The notes beneath the pieces are model-generated. The model made no database searches. It was not told the DNA's origin and saw only the letters and a list, made by a program, of their open reading frames with translations. The translations under genes and the position numbers were made by a program. Shown here piece after piece: positions 6,728 through 9,756 of a stretch of 9,756 nt of DNA; position 1 is the first letter of the stretch, and the number at the start of each line of letters is the position of its first letter. Origin of the DNA: Planctomycetota bacterium (GTDB taxonomy: Bacteria > Planctomycetota > PUPC01 > JACPCR01). The stretch covers positions 1-9,756 of the forward strand of contig JASLXP010000270.1 of NCBI GenBank assembly GCA_030740295.1, in the 5' to 3' direction.

Positions 6728-8098
6728 ATGAAAGAGCCATCCGATACGATTTCTGAAAGAGAGCCGAATCCTGAAGAAACTACCCGGGCGCCTCTATCAG
6801 GCAAGGTAATTATCCTTGGTGCCATTCTTGCCTTCCTTTGCACTGTTCTCGCTGGGTACTTCACTTTCTCATCTATCCAGAGCAGCTCTATTCGAAATCG
6901 GCTGGACGCATTAAAGGAACAGGGCCTGCCATCCTCGAGTATCGAGCTCAGTCAGTGGTATTCCGATTCGCTCGATGGCGAGAATGCAGCGACGATCTAC
7001 GGACAGGCGTTCAGAGAGATTAAATTTTCCGAGTTCGAAAACTCGGTGGATCTCTATCAGGATCCCAGTCAACCGCTCGGTAAGAACGACCTGGCTGTCT
7101 TGCAGACCATTGCCAGGGCTGACGAAAAGGCCCTCGCACTGCTGCTCCAGGCCGCAGAAATAAAGGATTGCGTCTATCCCGTTGACTTATCGCAGGGCCT
7201 CCTCACAAAGCTGCCACATGCTGCGAAAGCCCGCCAGGCATGCCGGCTGCTCGGATACGTCTCTCTGATGCACGCGGCTCAGGGGGATAGAGAAAAGGCA
7301 GTCAGAGCCCTGATCGCTCTCCTCAAGGCATCGCGCTCTCAGCAGAAAGAGCCGGTCCTCATTTCTCAACTGGTGCGGTTCGCGTGTTACGCCATCACCT
7401 GCAGATCCCTTCATGCATGCCTGCATCATGCCGGATTCGAAGACGCCCAGCTCCAGGCCCTGGAGGAGGCATTCTCGAACGGAGAATCTCAGGACGGCAT
7501 GCGCAGGGCATTCATCGGAGAACGGGTGATGGGTGCGGATGTCTTCCAACAAGTGCTTAATGGCAAAACGGAAGATGTTGAGATGCTCGGAGTCGGCAAG
7601 GCCCCACTGCTTATTCCCGCGGCGGTCTTCAAACATGATTTCAAAGAATACCTGGACGACCTCAATGACGTCGTCCAGGCTTTTGACCTGCCTGAAGAAC
7701 AGCGCATCGCTCGTTTCGCCCAGCTCGAAGCAACAGTTTCCCAGATGAGCAAACTCCGCTTGATTTCGGCCATGCTCCTGCCGGCCGCAGTGAGTGCGGC
7801 AAACCAGGATTTCCTTCACAAAGCAAGGTACAGAATGGTCCAACTCTTACTGGCAATCGAGCGCTTCAGACTTCAGAAGGATCGCCTGCCCGAAAAGCTC
7901 GAAGAACTCGTACCCCAACGCATCCAGGAACTGCCAAAGGACCCGTTTTCAGGAAACTCATTCTTCTATAAGAAAGAGGACAGCGGATACGTCCTCTACA
8001 GTGTCGGCGCTAACCAGGCCGACGATGGCGGTGCACTGGAAGGCCAAGACAACAGCGATGAAGGATTCAGATTCCGGAGGCGCAAAGTCACTCCATGA
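6728..8098 (+). CDS. Membrane-anchored protein with pseudopilin-like C-terminal segment, function unknown
   Basis: A 456-residue protein. Residues 1-24 are hydrophilic and acidic, followed by one transmembrane helix (about 26-48, VIILGAILAFLCTVLAGYF). The rest is probably outside the cytoplasmic membrane and mostly helical (about 55-360). The last ~75 residues run RYRMVQLLLAIERFRLQKDRLPEKL...LPKDPFSG...YVLYSVGANQADDGG. This matches the conserved C-terminal part of type II secretion major pseudopilins (GspG/PulG), where a long helix is followed by a loop with a DPFSG-type turn and an acidic DDGG end. The N-terminal prepilin cleavage motif (GFTLIE) is missing, so this is not a canonical pseudopilin. 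Such proteins are frequent in planctomycetes and uncharacterised. No clear Shine-Dalgarno precedes the ATG at 6728. The 3' end overlaps the convergent ABC ATPase gene. Confidence 0.8.
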   Translation: MKEPSDTISEREPNPEETTRAPLSGKVIILGAILAFLCTVLAGYFTFSSIQSSSIRNRLDALKEQGLPSSSIELSQWYSDSLDGENAATIYGQAFREIKFSEFENSVDLYQDPSQPLGKNDLAVLQTIARADEKALALLLQAAEIKDCVYPVDLSQGLLTKLPHAAKARQACRLLGYVSLMHAAQGDREKAVRALIALLKASRSQQKEPVLISQLVRFACYAITCRSLHACLHHAGFEDAQLQALEEAFSNGESQDGMRRAFIGERVMGADVFQQVLNGKTEDVEMLGVGKAPLLIPAAVFKHDFKEYLDDLNDVVQAFDLPEEQRIARFAQLEATVSQMSKLRLISAMLLPAAVSAANQDFLHKARYRMVQLLLAIERFRLQKDRLPEKLEELVPQRIQELPKDPFSGNSFFYKKEDSGYVLYSVGANQADDGGALEGQDNSDEGFRFRRRKVTP

Positions 8099-8861
8099 TG
8101 CCGCCAACGTCGATATCCAGCTCGTCTCGCTTCTTGATCGATTGGATCTGGCCGTCGCTGAGATAGATCACGCGGTCAGATGCCGCCAGCATCTTGTAAT
8201 CGTGCGTCGCGCTGATGACGGTGACGTGAAGATCATCCTTGAGACTTTCCAGCATGTGAATGATCTCTTCGCCGGTCTTGAGGTCGAGGTTTCCGGTCGG
8301 CTCGTCAGCCAGGATAATGGCCGGATCGTTTGCCAGTGAGCGCGCAATCGCGACCCGCTGTTGCTGCCCGCCAGAGAGCTCGACCGGCCGATGAAAGACT
8401 CGTTCGCCAAGTCCAACCCTCTTGAGCAATTCCACTCCCTTCTCCTGCGCGTCCGCCTGGGGCATGCCGGCGAACAGCATCGGATGCATGACATTTTCCA
8501 GCGCGCTGGCAACAGGGATCAGATTGAAGGTCTGCGCAATGTACCCAATCTTGTGACACCGCAGCCATGCGAGCTCGAACGAATCAAGCGCGGCGATATC
8601 AACTTCGTCGATGAAGACCCTGCCTTCGTCGGGCTTGTCGAGTCCGCCAATCATGTTGAAGAGCGTTGATTTTCCCGAGCCGCTCGGGCCCATGATGGAG
8701 ACATATTCACCTCGATTCACCGAAAGCCTCACTCCACGTAGCGCGTGCACTGTTTCATCGCCAAGTTCATAGACCTTCTTCACTCCAACCGCTCGAACGA
8801 CGTGCACGGAGAGCAGCGTCTCTTTATCGACGACAGCCGTAGTCTTTGAATCGGTGGTCAT
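8088..8861 (-). CDS. ABC transporter ATP-binding protein, LolD/MacB type
   Basis: A 257-residue nucleotide-binding subunit with all catalytic motifs: Walker [10 protein letters not shown] (58-66), Q-loop Gln110 (IAQTFNLIP), signature LSGGQ (162-166), Walker B IILADEP (182-188) with catalytic Glu187, and H-loop His220 (ISATHD). [11 protein letters not shown] (35-45) and DEPTGNLD are typical of the LolD/MacB/SalX group, which power mechanotransmission exporters and lipoprotein extractors rather than importers. The frame is open to 9032, but that extension lies inside the permease gene. I place the start at the ATG at 8861, 23 bases after the permease stop. This leaves about 24 extra N-terminal residues compared with a standard LolD. 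It is co-directional with the permease and certainly its partner. The substrate is unknown. Confidence 0.93.
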   Translation of the reverse strand: MTTDSKTTAVVDKETLLSVHVVRAVGVKKVYELGDETVHALRGVRLSVNRGEYVSIMGPSGSGKSTLFNMIGGLDKPDEGRVFIDEVDIAALDSFELAWLRCHKIGYIAQTFNLIPVASALENVMHPMLFAGMPQADAQEKGVELLKRVGLGERVFHRPVELSGGQQQRVAIARSLANDPAIILADEPTGNLDLKTGEEIIHMLESLKDDLHVTVISATHDYKMLAASDRVIYLSDGQIQSIKKRDELDIDVGGIME

Positions 8862-8884
8862 GAGCTGCTGTTTCTCATCTGTGA

Positions 8885-9583
8885 TTATGCCTCCGATCTC
8901 AGCGCTTCGACGGGCTCCATCTTCGCCGCACGCCATGCGGGATAGAGTGCGCCGGAAACCGTGAGTGCCAGTCCAACCAGAAAGCAGACACCCCCTATCT
9001 TTCCAAACTCCGCTCCTGGTATCAGCGACCACGCCTCAGATCCATAGGAGGCCGAGCCCTCAATGAGCACCAGGCCCAGTCCGGTCGCAATCCCCAGAAG
9101 AGTGCCCAACACGCCCTGAAACGCGCTTTCCAGGAGGAAGAGCTCTACCACGAGATAGTCGAGGGCCCCCAGACATTTCATGGTGCCGATCTCGCGATAG
9201 CGCTCCGTTACGCTCAGAACCATGGCGTTCAGAATGCCTACAAAACTCACCAGCAAAGCGATGCCGACCATCCACCAGGTCTCGATGCGGGCATCCTCAT
9301 CATCGAGGGCCTCAACAATGCCCTCTTTCTGCAGCGCATCCACCAGTTCGTCCGAGCCATTGGCAAAAACGCTGCGTCCCAGACTGTCCGTGAACAGGAT
9401 GTAGGAAAGGAAAGCCAGCGCGAGCACAATCCCACTGGTCACCAGTAGTGAGCGGCCGAGACGCACCATCATGCTGTTCCAGGCAATCTCCACCGCACGG
9501 CCAAACGGCAGCGGTCGCAGCCGCTCGGAGGAGTGCGCCGATTCTGCAAGGAGCGAGGATGTGGTCTGCTGGTCTTCGGACAC
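8885..9583 (-). CDS. Compact FtsX/MacB-type ABC transporter permease
   Basis: A 232-residue membrane protein with four predicted helices at about 45-65, 103-123, 150-174 and 196-216. ERYREIGTMKCLGA (127-140) after helix 2 and the ending PAWRAAKMEPVEALR (215-229) are the two hallmark sequences of the FtsX-like permease domain. The extracytoplasmic loop between helices 1 and 2 is only about 37 residues, whereas MacB and LolC/E carry about 200, so this is a minimal form. The start is chosen as GTG at 9583 because GAGGAG (9594-9599) sits ten bases before it. A TTG at 9601 would add six residues but overlaps the Shine-Dalgarno and the upstream gene. It probably forms a homodimer, or a heterodimer with a permease outside the window, driven by the ATPase gene downstream. 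Confidence 0.88.
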   Translation of the reverse strand: MSEDQQTTSSLLAESAHSSERLRPLPFGRAVEIAWNSMMVRLGRSLLVTSGIVLALAFLSYILFTDSLGRSVFANGSDELVDALQKEGIVEALDDEDARIETWWMVGIALLVSFVGILNAMVLSVTERYREIGTMKCLGALDYLVVELFLLESAFQGVLGTLLGIATGLGLVLIEGSASYGSEAWSLIPGAEFGKIGGVCFLVGLALTVSGALYPAWRAAKMEPVEALRSEA

Positions 9584-9590
9584 TGTAAAT

Positions 9591-9756
9591 CTACTCCTCA
9601 AATTTCATGGCAATCAATCCCCTCGACATCATCGTCTTCAGGAACATAGTGACTGAGATCTCGGCCTCGGCGAGGGCGAAATTATTCCGTACCGCAAATT
9701 CTTCGACAATCTTCTGCGCCCTTTCCTTTCCATTACAGGCTTCATAAACCTGCACG
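9591..9756 (-). CDS. PqqD-like protein, C-terminal part (cut by window edge)
   Basis: An open frame enters from the right edge and ends at the TAG at 9591-9593, giving 54 visible residues. The text VYEACNGKERAQKIVEEF followed by FALAEAEISVTMFLKTMMSRGLI has the layout of the PqqD family C-terminus: a 'hxLCDGxRTxxEIVxxL' helix, an acidic linker, then 'DVxxFLxxLxxRGLI'. PqqD proteins are small winged-helix-like chaperones that present ribosomally made peptides to modifying enzymes, but many stand-alone members sit beside transporters. The permease start lies seven bases downstream, with its Shine-Dalgarno inside this gene's last codons, so the two are translationally close-coupled. Family assignment is from pattern only. 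Confidence 0.6.
   Translation of the reverse strand, partial: VQVYEACNGKERAQKIVEEFAVRNNFALAEAEISVTMFLKTMMSRGLIAMKFEE

Noticed and set aside
7187..7843. 218-codon open frame on the - strand inside the pseudopilin-like gene
   Set aside because: No family resemblance. The + strand gene has a membrane helix and a recognisable C-terminal motif across the same bases.
8862..9032. 57-residue N-terminal extension of the ABC ATPase
   Set aside because: It lies almost entirely inside the permease coding region in another frame and resembles no ATPase N-terminus.

Overview
The window reads as ordinary bacterial chromosome of about 55-60% G+C, most likely from the Planctomycetota or a close relative. 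This rests on three things: the NusA N-terminus (VDSIHRDKDVDKNIIFEALE), the IF-2 G-domain wording ([12 protein letters not shown]), and a large membrane protein ending in a pseudopilin-like DPFSG...YSVG...DDGG segment, a type I know mainly from planctomycetes. No rRNA, tRNA, IS element, prophage or CRISPR array was seen. The phylum call is inference from family resemblance.

Left part (1-6253, + strand) is translation and transcription housekeeping. nusA is cut at its 5' end by the window edge and carries an unusually long acidic Ala/Glu/Pro tail. It is followed by infB (IF-2) after a 131-base spacer that ends in a structured ribosome-binding region. A weak terminator-like hairpin lies after infB. 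A sigma70-like promoter and two consecutive leader hairpins then precede a TPR-protein gene, which is followed 29 bases later by rpsT (ribosomal protein S20). A clear intrinsic terminator closes rpsT. The rbfA gene that usually follows infB is absent here.

Middle part (6331-8098) holds two divergent genes. One is a small ribbon-helix-helix-like protein on the - strand, with a C-terminal LRSLGYLG tail. The other is a 456-residue membrane-anchored protein on the + strand whose last ~75 residues look like the C-terminal part of a type II secretion pseudopilin.

Right part (8088-9756, - strand) is the downstream end of an operon. In transcription order it has a PqqD-like protein (cut by the right window edge), a compact four-helix FtsX/MacB-type permease and a LolD/MacB-type ATPase. 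The ATPase gene overlaps the pseudopilin-like gene tail to tail by 11 bases. The three genes probably form an export or membrane-lipid extraction system whose adaptor and substrate would lie beyond the window. The ABC/PqqD set is the least ordinary part, but nothing here proves a new system.
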